Positions 34,863 through 45,861 of a stretch of DNA of 64,000 nucleotides are shown piece by piece. The DNA lies in the NCBI GenBank assembly GCA_002682825.1, contig NOKP01000020.1, positions 806,001 through 870,000 of the forward strand, written 5' to 3'. The first letter of the stretch is position 1. Every line of letters begins with the position of its first letter. The translations under genes were made by a program, and so were the position numbers. The stretch comes from Neonectria sp. B-13. Lineage: Eukaryota; Ascomycota; Sordariomycetes; Hypocreales; Nectriaceae. Below the pieces are notes generated by a model that was not told the origin of the DNA, searched no databases, and saw nothing but the letters and a program-made list of their open reading frames with translations.

Positions 34863-36247
34863 TGTGAGAAGAATGATTGGGTATGTCCGATATGTCCGGT
34901 GCAAAAGTTGGGGGTTCTGGGTGGCGGTGGGAATGTGGGCGATGACGAAATCTACAGCGGAATCATGATTACGTAGGTAGATAGGTAGGTAAGGTAGGTT
35001 ATATGTCCTTGTTTTCTTAGGTAGTAGGTGGTACAATTGGGGATATCCCGAGATCAATAATAAGACGGTAAAAGGAATAAAAGGGCGTTGCCGTTCGAGT
35101 CAGATGGAGACTGCAACTACAAGTGAATGATGATGCGAGTTTGGAGATGAATGGCGGGGATTGGTTGATGGAGGGGCAATGTGAACTATCAAGGACCATC
35201 CACATGCGGCGGGTGTTGATCCGGAGAGAGCATCGCTCATCGATTTGTTAGCAAGTGGCAGCTCGCCGGGAAGAGTCAGACGGGCAATGAATGCCCCATA
35301 GAACCGTAAGAAATGGAAGTTCTCAACCTGGGAGCGTAAATAACGTCACTCAGTTGCCGTTTCTCTCCTCTACCATCCGTTACAATTATTAGGTAAGCCA
35401 TCAATTCAGCTGCATTATCTGATCCGAATAGTTCCAACGAATGCACCCTTTTGGTCCACGCCCTTGGGGTGGAGCCTGACTTCACCCAATCAGAATACCC
35501 CGTGACATCATGCCCGGAAAAGCGCGGCTCTTGCCACAGCAGCTGCCAGCAAGAGCTCCTTCTCCCCCCCCCAACGCCACCCAAGCTGAAATTTGCCGCC
35601 GACGCTCCGACTCCGGGCGCCGGAAATCCGGACAATTGCTGGCAGAAATTTGGCAGAGGACAGAGAAAAAAAAGACGCGACACAAAGAGCGAAGACAAAC
35701 AACCAATGCTGGACCTGAGACCCTCAATGCAACAAGTTCTCCATTCCCGAAGCAGAGACGCAAGATATCTAGTCTAGACCATTGAGCAGTTCGACAATAG
35801 CGGCTTTGGACTGTGGATTGTGCTGGAATCTCAGGCTCGTAATCCACAAAAAGACGATACTAGCCGACAGACCGACAGCCCGAGTCCGACCGGCGTCGGT
35901 GCTTTGCTGAACGCGCCAGAGACAGACAGGGCTAGATATACAGACCCCCAGAGGCCCCAATACACAAACGTCCAACCTCCGGAGCCAGAACCAACGGCGG
36001 TTTCGGTCACGGAAGCTGTGACTCGGGAGCCCTTGGATCGCCTCGCCGCCACAGTTTGTCATCGTCATCGACACAACCCCATCCATCCATCCTTCTTTTA
36101 GCTCCCTCCCTGTCCTATCTACTCTCTCTACACTCACGATCCTCCTCCCTGTTTGGCTTTGCCTAGTCGCAACTCCCCCGCAAATCCCAACCCGACCATG
36201 CGCTGAGCTTCCTCGTCCTTTCTCCCACCGCCACCACGCCAGAGATC
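34863..36247. other. Divergent promoter region HRT3 / MTM1
   Basis: About 1.4 kb between two divergent start codons. The left end has tagg repeats (gtaggtagataggtaggtaaggtaggt, 34970-35000). No gene supported. Confidence 0.55.
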
Positions 36248-37670
36248 ATGAGTCCCGACGTGCATCGCTCGGGTGGTCTTGATAGCAACCACCACAACCT
36301 ACCCAACGCCGACGACGAATTCACCATCGCCAACATGATTCACAACCCCGGACAAGGCGGCGGGAACGGTACCGGCAAGCCGATCGCCCCGATCTCCAAC
36401 AATGACGATATCGTCGACATCACGGCTCCCCAGAAGATGATATCGGCTATGTCGGGCAGCCTGTTGACCTCAGTTCTCGGTACGTCGCCATTCATCGATT
36501 TGTCTGTCTGGTTGATTATTCTAACACTCGCTCTTTCTAGTCACGCCCCTCGATGTCGTCCGAGTCCGTCTCCAATCCCAGAAAATCCCCCGACCGTCCG
36601 TCGATTTCTCCAAGCTCGCCTTGACCACCACCTCTCTCACGCCCGCCCAAACCGCCGAACTGGGCGTCACCTCGTGCTGCCGCGAAGTCTTCTTCGCCGG
36701 TGGTAACGCCGACTTCTGCCTCGCCGCGCCCCGCATCGAGGGCATCACCAACGTGCCCCCACCCGCCGAATGCGCTGTCGAGGAGGTGCAGCGCCGTACC
36801 TTTAGCACGACGATCGATGGCTTCCGCAAGATTGCCCGCAATGAGGGTGTGACTACCCTGTGGAGAGGCCTGTCACCTACGCTCGTCATGGCCATCCCGG
36901 CCAACATCATCTACTTTACCGGTTACGACTGGTTGCGATATAACACCAACAGTCCCTTTGCACGCTTCAACGATGCCTCGGCTCCCCTCACGGCTGGGTC
37001 TGCGGCTCGTGTACTGGCGGCGACAGCGGTGGGGCCCATCGAGCTGGTCCGTACGCGGATGCAAGCTGCCTCGGGGACCGGGACCACGAACCACATGACG
37101 GAGACTTTCAAGGGTATCCGGGAGATGGTGGGTAACCAGGGATATACCGCTCTCTGGAGAGGCTTGACGTTGACGCTGTGGCGAGACGTGCCCTTCTCAG
37201 GCCTCTACTGGTGGGGATACGAGTCAATACGGTCAAGACTCACTGATATGAGGGAGCAGCGTCACGGACACGTGCTCTCGGCTGACCACCTGTCGGAAGA
37301 GAGGCGGCGGTCTCAGATCCACGAAAACCACACCGAGACGTTCTTGGACAGTTTCGCGGCAGGTGCCCTGTCTGGGACCTTCGCGTCCATCGTCACGACA
37401 CCCTTCGACGTCGGCAAGACGCGAACCCAGATCCACCAACACGAAGCCGGCGCAAGCGGAGCGGCGGCAGTTCCAGAGGAGCGCAATATGGTTCGCCTTC
37501 TGTGGCACATCTTCAAGACGGAGGGCATCCCGGGTCTGTGGAAGGGATGGATTCCCCGGACGCTCAAGGTGGCGCCCGCGTGCGCCATCATGATCAGCAG
37601 CTACGAAGTCGGCAAGCGGGCATTCCGCAGCGTCAACGAGCGCAAGCGACTTCGCCACGAGGATCAGTGA
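36248..37670 (+). CDS. mtm1: Mitochondrial carrier MTM1 / SLC25A39-40 type, 453 aa
   Basis: Exons 36248-36479 and 36541-37670, with a 61-nt intron splitting the first carrier signature; 454 codons with stop. Three mitochondrial-carrier repeats are present with signatures PLDVVRVR, PIELVRTR and PFDVGKTR. A long matrix-side loop in repeat 1 carries four cysteines (a CC pair, then FC and EC). This matches the cysteine-rich loop of SLC25A39, which in animals senses iron-sulphur cluster supply and controls carrier stability. The human proteins import glutathione into mitochondria; yeast Mtm1 is linked to manganese and Fe-S handling, including Sod2 activation. Everything needed for function appears intact. 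The N-terminal 60 residues are a hydrophilic extension. Confidence 0.93.
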
Positions 37671-38345
37671 TGGGTGAGGTTACTTCCGAACAAAAAGGAA
37701 CACAAGGGAGAAGAAAAGCACGGTGGATTTGTATAGAAAACCCGGCGTTTAGGGGAAACCAGGAAACTTGAGGTTAAGGCGGGCGAGGGCGACTCTCTTC
37801 TTTACAGCCCCTTTGGATGTGTTGCGAGCGTTAGACCACGGAGTACGGCACCGTATGCCTGACATAGAGACGAAATAATTGTAAGAATATGAGACAGAAG
37901 AATAAATGTCAACGGTTATGATCCCCTTTCTATACTTTGTTTGTTGCGCTTATGTGGGATTTCGTTGTTGCTGCGAGTGAGTGAGAGTCGAGTTGTGAGT
38001 GTAGGTAGGGACTGATAGCTGGGAGATATTCAGTTAACGAGGCCACAGCTTTGTCGAGTGGGGCAGTTTCTGGTTGGATTTTGATAGACTTGAGAGATTG
38101 GGCACACAATCTAAAAGGAAGGATGTATTTAATAAGCGATAATGTGAGATAGTAAACTCTGTGTAAGTCTTTTGAAGAGTATATATTATCGAGCTGGTTT
38201 TATCCTACGCTCTCCATCAAGATCCATTCCAAGTATCCGGAGTATAGACCATCTCAAAACTTTTCAACACCACTCACCCACCCATCATCACCATCACAAC
38301 CCCACAACCATACCACTCCAACCCCAGTCCCCACGGAAAGAAACG
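37671..38345. other. Intergenic, promoter of WD40 gene
   Basis: About 675 bp between tandem genes. Nothing recognised apart from an AC-rich stretch just before the next start. Confidence 0.55.
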
Positions 38346-39614
38346 ATGTACTCCCTCACCTGCGCCGACAGCCTCCACTTCGGCGCCGACGTCTACGTGC
38401 TCGACGTCCTGCGCACGTCGGCCGGCCTCGCGGCCACGGCCTCGGACCAGTCGCTCTCGCTGCTGGACCCGGCGCGGCTGTCGCAGGGCCCCGTGCGTCG
38501 GCTGCCGACGGACCACGGCAACGTCACGGCGCTGCGCGTCTTCGACGGCAACGCGGCGCTGGTGTGCACGGCGGGCGAGAGCGGGACTGTGGCGGTTTGG
38601 GATCTGAGGCAAGGCACGAGAGTGGCGCAGTTCCAAGGTGAGTTTTGAGTCAATGGCGGATCTTGTGTAAGTGAGAGGGCGTGGCTGATGGTGCGGTTGG
38701 TGATGAAGGCAGTGGCACGCCCATCTTGTCCATGGCGTGTAGTGCCGAGACAAAGACGATTGCGTTGGGGACTGAGTTGCAGAACCACACGGCTTCCATC
38801 TTCCTCTGGTACGTCATGGCTTGTTTTACATGTATTCTCTTCATCTTATACCCTTCAACACCACGGCCATACATCGTGACCACAACTCCATGATGACAAC
38901 ACTATAAGAGCAACACAACGACGACTAACTAACTACTCACCATCTCCCAGGGACGTCCGCTCCACCCCCTCCGCCAAAGCCCACTACCAAGAGGTCCACA
39001 GCGACGACGTCACGGACCTCGCCTTCAACCCCAGCAACCCGGCGCTGCTGCTCTCGGGCTCGACCGACGGCCTGGTCAACGTCTACGACACGCGCATCGC
39101 CGACGAGGACGACCTGACGCTGCAGACGTGCAACCACGACGCCTCGGTCCACCGCGCCGCCTGGCTGACCCCCACCGAGATCGCCGCCCTGTCGCACGAC
39201 GAGCGCTGCGCCCTGTACGACGTCGCCGAGGAGCGCAACTCGGGCGATGCCACCCAGGACTTTGGCGACCTGCGCAAGGTGCTGGGCTGTCAGTATGTCG
39301 CCGACGTGACGCCCAAGGTTGACGGTAGCGGTGCTATCCTCGGCGCTGGATCTCAGGAGTAAGTTTACTCAGCCGTCCCCGGGACAAGGTATCACTGTGT
39401 ACTAACAACTGCCAGCCGCCAAATGTTCGAGCTCATCTTCCTCGCCAAGAACCCCAACGGCCAAGGCTGGGCCCTGGACCGGGACAACAGCGTCGGGCTT
39501 CCCGGTGCCCACGGCGAGGAGATTGTGCGGTCGTTCTGCTTCTTCGACGAGGAGCACGTGGTGTTTACGGCGGGAGAGGATGGCAACGTCAAGGCGTGGA
39601 GGCCGGAGAATTAA
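38346..39614 (+). CDS. WD40-repeat protein, WDR89-like, 332 aa
   Basis: Exons 38346-38637, 38709-38808, 38951-39358 and 39416-39614; 333 codons with stop. WD40 repeat endings are visible at ESGTVAVWDLRQG, ASIFLWDVRS, STDGLVNVYDTR and GEDGNVKAWRP, with HSDDVTDLAFNP as a clear repeat start. About six to seven blades are expected from the length. The arrangement, including the short C-terminal blade ending in VKAW, resembles WDR89. It is probably a protein-interaction platform, with no catalytic residues. Intron 2 (142 nt) is the longest in the gene. Family level is secure; WDR89 orthology is less so. Confidence 0.85.
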
Positions 39615-40478
39615 TTAGACTGGATCACTGTAGATCGAAATGTGAACATGTGAACTTATGTGCATTGGGGTGCGTGACTGTGTTTGATTGTGAGAGGGGC
39701 CTATGAAGGTGAGTGGATGAAAGGGGCGCCACAACACCACACGCTCTCCCGATCACGAACATCACCAGCCTCACCACAACCCGACAACGAGCACAGCAAC
39801 AGCACACAAATCCTTCCCTACAGTACGCGCAAAAACCTAAAAATTTACCAAAAAACAACAGGCGAATTCCAGAACCCCAGCTCTATCCAAAGAGCCCAGC
39901 AAAAAAGAGTGACCATCCCCTTCGAAATGGGGGTTCAGTCATCAGGACTTCCAGTGGCGAGTTTGGCTTTAGTGCTCTTGCTCAGACAATGGTCAGTTGC
40001 CGATTACGCCAAACCAGGCCGCGGCCCAGTCCAACTATTTGCCGGGAGCCCCTCGTGATTGTGACGAGGAGTTAGAATTCACGCCTTATATGGCTTTGTT
40101 CCCGTTGGCTGGGGGCTGAGTGGGCAGCTGTCGGGCTTGGGGGTGGTGACTGCGTGCCGGCTGGCAGGGAGAACGGCTGTCAGTTGGCTGTGAATGGCGA
40201 TAGGTAGAAAGGAGAACGCCACTCACCGATCCAGTGTTCAGCTCCATCACGTGCCCACGTCTGTCTCTGTGCAATGTGCTCGCTCTCCAGGCAGCTTGGT
40301 TTCTCTCCCCTTTTCCATGATAACTGGGTGGCCCTTTCACACTTGTTTCCGCCCTGACTTGTGTTTCCTGGGGGACTTTAGGGTTCCTTTATCTCCGCAA
40401 CTTGCGTTTCTTTGTCTTTTCCCGAATCTGATACCGCCCGGATAAGGTGGTAGCAACAACAAAGCCTCGACATGAACC
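39615..40478. other. Convergent intergenic region
   Basis: About 860 bp between convergent stops. ORFs 39684-40075 lack features. Nothing supported. Confidence 0.5.
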
Positions 40479-41378
40479 TCAACCATACTTGTCGTGCTTC
40501 CCCTTGACCTTCAACTCCAGCAGCCGCTCATGGTAGTCTCCCTCCTTCCTCGCCCGCTTCAGCTTCCTCACCTCATCCTCATCCAGTCTCCGCCCCGCCG
40601 CCTCCTCCAGCTCCCGCCGGCTGATACGCGCCAGCGCCTTCTCCTCCTTGGACGCCCGCAGCTTGGGCTTGAAGCGTGCCTGCATCCGGAGCCGAAACGT
40701 TGTGTTGAACGAGGTGGTCTCGCTGTCGCCCCGTACCTCAGCGCCCGCCGCGCCGCCGGCCTTGGCCGATGTAGTCGGCTTGATGGTGAGGAATGTATCG
40801 CGCAGCGTCTGGATCTGGAAGGTCCCTGGGGTATCGGACGTGGGGATCATGTTGAAGGACTCGAGCGGCGACACAGCCTCCGACGTGGCTGACAGCGATC
40901 CAATCTTGTCGCATGAGAGATATCTATTGTGTTCAAGGTCAGCAACTATTCGGCTCCATCCACACTGTGGCATAACGTACCTCCCATGATGCCCCTTGAG
41001 GCGGAAGTTGTCCGTCCCCGAAACACGATTCGCAACCCACACCTGGCGCACGTCATGCGGTTCTGCCGTGGCTGGGTTCCCGTCGACGATGTTCTCAATT
41101 GGCAGTGCAAACACCTTGCCGCTGGGATCGCAGGCCAGCGCCGAAGGCGTCTCGGTGGGAAGGACGATCATGATGGGCCCAACGACATCCGCCGCGCCCT
41201 CGGCCGACACCCAGCTGTCGTCATTTTCGGTCTGGTCGTCGTCCTTGGGGTTCTGCTTCTGTACAGCTTGCGACTCGGCGTCGGCGTCGGCATCGGCGTC
41301 TCGAGACTGCTTGTCGGCGTCGGTGCGCTTGCGCTTCTTGACCTTTTTGTCGCCCTTGAAGGAGAGCGGCTTGACCAT
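40479..41378 (-). CDS. frg1: FRG1-like protein, 280 aa
   Basis: Exons 41378-40981 and 40923-40479, a 57-nt intron; 281 codons with stop. The N-terminus MVKPLSFKGDKKVKKRKR is the classic Lys-rich nuclear/nucleolar signal of FRG1 proteins. It is followed by a short run of Asp-Ala repeats (DADADADAES), then the beta-trefoil (fascin-like) domain with LKGHHGRYLSCDKIGSLSATSEAV and LRDTFLTIKP. The Arg/Lys-rich C-terminal helix is also typical. FRG1 binds RNA and actin and associates with spliceosome and ribosome-biogenesis complexes. The frame is open further upstream to 41690, but that part lacks family similarity and lies in the promoter of the neighbour. Confidence 0.92.
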   Translation of the reverse strand: MVKPLSFKGDKKVKKRKRTDADKQSRDADADADAESQAVQKQNPKDDDQTENDDSWVSAEGAADVVGPIMIVLPTETPSALACDPSGKVFALPIENIVDGNPATAEPHDVRQVWVANRVSGTDNFRLKGHHGRYVMPQCGWSRIVADLEHNRYLSCDKIGSLSATSEAVSPLESFNMIPTSDTPGTFQIQTLRDTFLTIKPTTSAKAGGAAGAEVRGDSETTSFNTTFRLRMQARFKPKLRASKEEKALARISRRELEEAAGRRLDEDEVRKLKRARKEGDYHERLLELKVKGKHDKYG

Positions 41379-41691
41379 GGTGGGCAAGTCTCTACTAACT
41401 ACGTAGAGTATCTTGGACGTCGGATGGAGACTTTGAGGCTCTGAGCTTGAAGACACCGGGAGACGGCGAGCTCCACACAGTAGCGTCCACCGTTCAGGAA
41501 GGTGATTGGTTATGTAAGCCGCCTCCCCCGCAGGCTTGTGCCGGTCCAACCAAGGATTCGATAATTCCAACAAGAGATAAAGAGACGACAACCCAGATGA
41601 TGTGTCACGCGGGTGTTTTCTAATTAATCTAGTCTGTTTCTTCCCTGGAAGTCTTGCGCTATTCAACTCAATCCAATCCAATTCAATCAAA
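41379..41691. promoter_or_regulatory. Short divergent promoter FRG1 / 2OG oxygenase
   Basis: Only 313 bp separate the two start codons, so core promoters probably share this segment. No specific site assigned. Confidence 0.5.
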
Positions 41692-42930
41692 ATGGTTGCT
41701 CAAGCTCAGGCCGTCACGGTGTCCCTCCAAGACCTTAAAGAAGGTACGTACTCTTACTCACCCACTAACTCACTCATGCTATCTCCATGCAACTACAACT
41801 TACACTCCGCTTACTCTCAACATCAAAGGCAACATCCCCTTTGAAGCTCTTCAACAAGCCTTCGGTCCCGATTCGCTCGGCATCCTCGTTGTCAAAGATG
41901 TGCCTCAAGAATTCCCTCAATTGAGACGTCAAGCTCTCTCCTACGCTTCATACCTTGGCAACTTGCCCAAGGACGAACTCGGTATCTTCACCTCCTTCAA
42001 CTTATGTTTTATATATCTTTCTGACCGTTTCACCCAGAGAAGCTCGAAAACGTCCAGGCCAAGTACCTCACCGGCTGGTCCCTCGGCAAGGAAACGCTCA
42101 AAAACGGTCAGGTCGACACCTTCAAGGGCTCGTACTACGCCAACTGCGCATTTTACATCGATCCGTCCCTAGAGTGCGCCGCTCCGACCGCTGCCTTCAG
42201 CTCGGATACCTTCCCCGAGTATCTCTCGCCCAATGTCTGGCCTCCAGAGCCCGTTCTTCCCGGCTTCAAGCCTGCCGTTACGGACTTGTGCCGCCTCATC
42301 ATCGACGTTGCTGTCCTCGTCGCCCGTGCCTGCGACCGTTTCGCTGAAAACGACATCCCGGGGTATCCTAAGGGCTATCTGGAGCACGTCGTCAGCACGT
42401 CCAACACTACAAAGGCCCGTCTACTTCATTACTACCCCCAGGAGGTCGACCCCGCGGCCGGCGTGGATGCCGATGAGGATGACTGGTGCGCCACGCATCT
42501 CGACCACGGGTGTTTGACCGGTCTCACCTCTGCCATGTTCATTGACGAGGGCAAGTCCAACCCTGCTGTGCCCGCGTCTGCCACCGCGGGAAGTTCTATA
42601 TCGGCCCTCGACGAGCTCGCTGCGTCCCCGGACCCAGACGCAGGTCTGTACATCAAGTCCCGTACCGGCGAGACCGTCCAGGTCAAAATCCCGCGCGACT
42701 GCATCGCCTTCCAGACAGGCGAGGCGCTTGAGCGCATCACCGCAGGCCGATTCAAGGCCGTTCCACATTTTGTTCGCGGTGTGCGTGCGAGTGTGAGTGG
42801 AGGGAGGATCGCACGGAACACGCTGGCTGTCTTTACCCAGCCCAATCTGGGCGAGGAGGTGGACATTGAGCAGCATCTCACCTTTGGGGAGTTTGCGAGG
42901 GGCATTGTTTCTAAGAACACTGTTTCATGA
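41692..42930 (+). CDS. 2-oxoglutarate/Fe(II) oxygenase (isopenicillin N synthase-like), 365 aa
   Basis: Exons 41692-41743, 41829-41981 and 42038-42930; 366 codons with stop. The 2-His-1-carboxylate facial triad is visible as H-x-D in THLDHG (His codon 42496-42498, Asp codon 42502-42504) and a distal His in KAVPHFVR (codon 42766-42768), followed by an Arg-containing segment before AVFTQP that would bind 2-oxoglutarate. The N-terminal part (LGILVVKDVPQEFPQLRRQALSYA) is the DIOX_N-like helical region. The protein should hydroxylate or oxidise a small molecule using O2 and 2-oxoglutarate. Substrate unknown, and the surroundings are housekeeping genes. Confidence 0.85.
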
Positions 42931-43596
42931 TGTAGTGTTGAGCTGAAACAATGATGATCGATGAATGATCAAGGCTACTTAGACAAGTCCACGCTCGGTA
43001 GCTCAACACCGATCTAGCTTCCCCTAGCGAGAACTCCACCGCATTGTAGGTGAAACAATTGGTCGCGAGTTGTAGAAGTCGTTCCTGTTGGGGTCGGTAG
43101 TCGAAGCCTTGTCCAGCAGTCTTGTTGCTTATCCTTGAATCCTTAAAACACCTCCTGCGATCTGGCGAAGCTGGCGAAACTGTTGGAGCCTTTCATTTTT
43201 CAGCTGGCGTCATCTCCATCGCTGCGGGAAAATGAACATTCTACTTGGTCCTAATACCTGGTGAGACTGCGTGAGCTCAACTATGAATATGCGCAAACCC
43301 TGTAGTCCTAATGAGAAGATCGTCAGTCCATACATCATTTGCTTCTCCGGCTTCTCCTCAAATCTCGGCAGCGCCCCGAAAAGCCCCGAGCGTTTCTCAG
43401 AGCGCCCGTCACCTTTGTAAGTACTTGCATGATTGGCTTATTTCGTTACGTCTTGCATATTTCTTTTTATTATGCGGGGTTAGTCCACAGCCTGATTCAC
43501 ACAGGCCGTCAGCCTGATAAGCTTAAGAAGCCTTCTTAACAGTAGCCAAGCTTGCAAGGAAAGAAACTCAACGACTTCAACTCTCATCTGAATATC
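42931..43596. other. Intergenic, nothing supported
   Basis: About 665 bp between tandem genes. ORFs at 43311-43539 have no recognisable content. Confidence 0.5.
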
Positions 43597-45445
43597 ATGC
43601 CTCCCTCGAGGGGGACCCAGCCTGGTGGCACATCACAGCATAGCCCCATGGCCTCATCTCGCAACGACGGGCAAACAACAAGCGGGCGCTCTTCCCAACA
43701 AGCTCGCCACTCGGTGCTCGTTCGTGTCAACACCACGGACAGGCCATTGCCGCCGCAACTTTCTTCCGGTGATGAGCCTCAGACAGCTCAGCGCCTGGGA
43801 ATCGACCAGTCTCCCGACGTGGCGCCCACTGCTACAGGTGCCTCTACGAACGCAGCCCTCGTCGCCGCAAAGGACTACGCCTGGTACGAATCGAGAGTGA
43901 CCACTTACCTGGCCTTGGTTGGGTTTATATGTGCTGTCGTCTTTGGCGTCCCCGCCTGGCTGAATCAAGTTGCTGGTAACGAAACGGCGAAGGCAAGCTT
44001 GCAAATCGACCAAATGAACTTCTGCTACGATCACAAGGTCAGTCATCTTGAAGCGACATTTACCAGCGATGCTTCACTCCCGCAAAGCCCAAAGTCAGCA
44101 CTTGGCTAAGCCCTAGCTCTTCTCATAGGAGTTGAGGAACACCTCGGCTTGCAGGAAGATCATCGAAGAAGGACTGGAATCCCTCTCTTTCGACGAGTCT
44201 CAAATTTCCCAGATTAGCCATCTCAGCGTTGAGAAGCGCGCCGACGTAGTGTCAGCCGCTGAACAGTGTCAACGTGACGGCCCCGATGCTATCCCCCGTG
44301 CTGCGTTGTGGGCTCGCCGCCTGATGGACCACCACGTTGCAGCGTTAGAGAGCCTGTCAGCACAACAAAGTGTCTCTGAGAATAGCCTGAAGTCTCTGGT
44401 CGATCTGATACCCTCAGTGTTGGCCTGCTCTCGAGAAGTAAACAGAACCGCCGCAACTATACATATTTCTGGGACATTGCTTTCACGGTGTAACAGGATG
44501 GGCGAACTCGTCGATAAAGTCCAAAGAGCGCAGAACCACCTCATGTCAAAATACGACGAGCGTCTCCAAAGTAACATCGCAACCGCTACGGAACTCTTAG
44601 AGGGGAAGCAGGAGCGTCTTCGGAGCTTGCGGAATGAGTCGGCCTGGATCTTCAAGCAACACCCAGACCTGAGCCTCTGGGATCACAGTCATCATGGAAG
44701 TGGAAAAGGAGCATTCTCTTTCTTCTGGAACCTTGGCATGCCTTTGTCAACCTCGGTCCAGGCTATCATAACCTGGATCGGGAACCGCGTTGCAATCTCA
44801 ACTATCGCCTCCGGCCAGCTCCTTTGGGTACTGAGCATCCTTGGCTTCTTAGTTATACCACATGAGCCCAACAGCATTTTGCCATTCGAGGGCTTGTCAT
44901 TCTCATGGCCCATGCTCGTCATGGATTTCCTTGTTATGACCCCGGGGTTTTTGGTAGATTTCTTGGTCTCATCAGGAGACTTTAGCAGCCTATCGCGAAG
45001 GGGTTATGCTAGCTTATTTTTCTGGCCGGTTCTTAACTTGCTTGGCATAGGACGTCGAGCGGCCCAATCAAAGGCGCTCGACTTCGAATATTTGGGTGAA
45101 GCTTTGATGGTAGTTCTGATGGACGGCTCCTTCCAACTGACTCGGTTTGGTCCGAGGTTCTCATTCATTCCATTCCATGCGTTTTGGATCGGGTTTCGGT
45201 CTCTTCATGTTTTGATAGAACTCGTTGTCAGGGGCCTCTTGTCGGAAACAAAAACTACTGGGCCGGAGCGGTGGGGTTTGATGAAGCCCAAGATACCTCG
45301 ATGCTGGCCCGAGCTGGTAGCAGCGTTTGTTCTATGGACCTCTCGTGTTTTGGCTTGGTGGTCTACTAAGTCGCAATGGGAAAATGTCGACTGGGAACTG
45401 ATCCGTTCCATGGACCCATACGGCCCCATGGAATGTATTTGGTAG
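43597..45445 (+). CDS. Hypothetical multi-pass membrane protein, 585 aa
   Basis: Exons 43597-44037 and 44129-45445, a 91-nt intron; 586 codons with stop. The start is the ATG of MPPSRGTQPGG, chosen over the non-ATG frame opening at 43552. Residues 1-95 are disordered (Ser/Gln/Pro). A first hydrophobic helix (YLALVGFICAVVFGVPAWL) lies near residue 110. A soluble helical part of about 200 residues follows, with coiled-coil-like stretches. The C-terminal third has roughly five hydrophobic segments, including LLWVLSILGFLVIP and FLVMTPGFLVDFLV. I do not recognise the family. The layout (disordered tail, one helix, helical domain, membrane bundle) would fit an organelle or plasma-membrane anchored protein. 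Confidence 0.75.
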
Positions 45446-45861
45446 CCTAGACACCAAATTTACATTACGACGCCCCTAGAATTGTTCTTCTCAAGTCAGG
45501 TAAAGGTTTAAGGGTCCATTGACTTGTTTTACGCTTAAGGGCCATACACTGGAAACCTAAATTTGTAGAGAACGTCATATTTAGGCTTAAAGAGAGTGCT
45601 ATCCTAAAAGTAGTTTGTAACTTGGGTTTAAACAAATCATGGTGGTGAAAAGGGCGAGCAAGAAACTCAAGAAGTGAAAAGTCAACCAGGAACCCCTTCG
45701 AGTAACTGCAATGACTGTGATGTGTGTGCCTGGGCGATAAGGAGCGTAGCAGGCGAGCCTCATATTATAGGCGACGCGAACACATAAAAGAACGGATGAC
45801 CATCAGAGTGATCAATCGACCATGGTTCACAAGAGTTAGGCCACAGGTTTGAGCATTCCAG
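45446..45861. other. Convergent intergenic region
   Basis: About 415 bp, AT-rich, between convergent stops. Nothing recognised. Confidence 0.5.
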
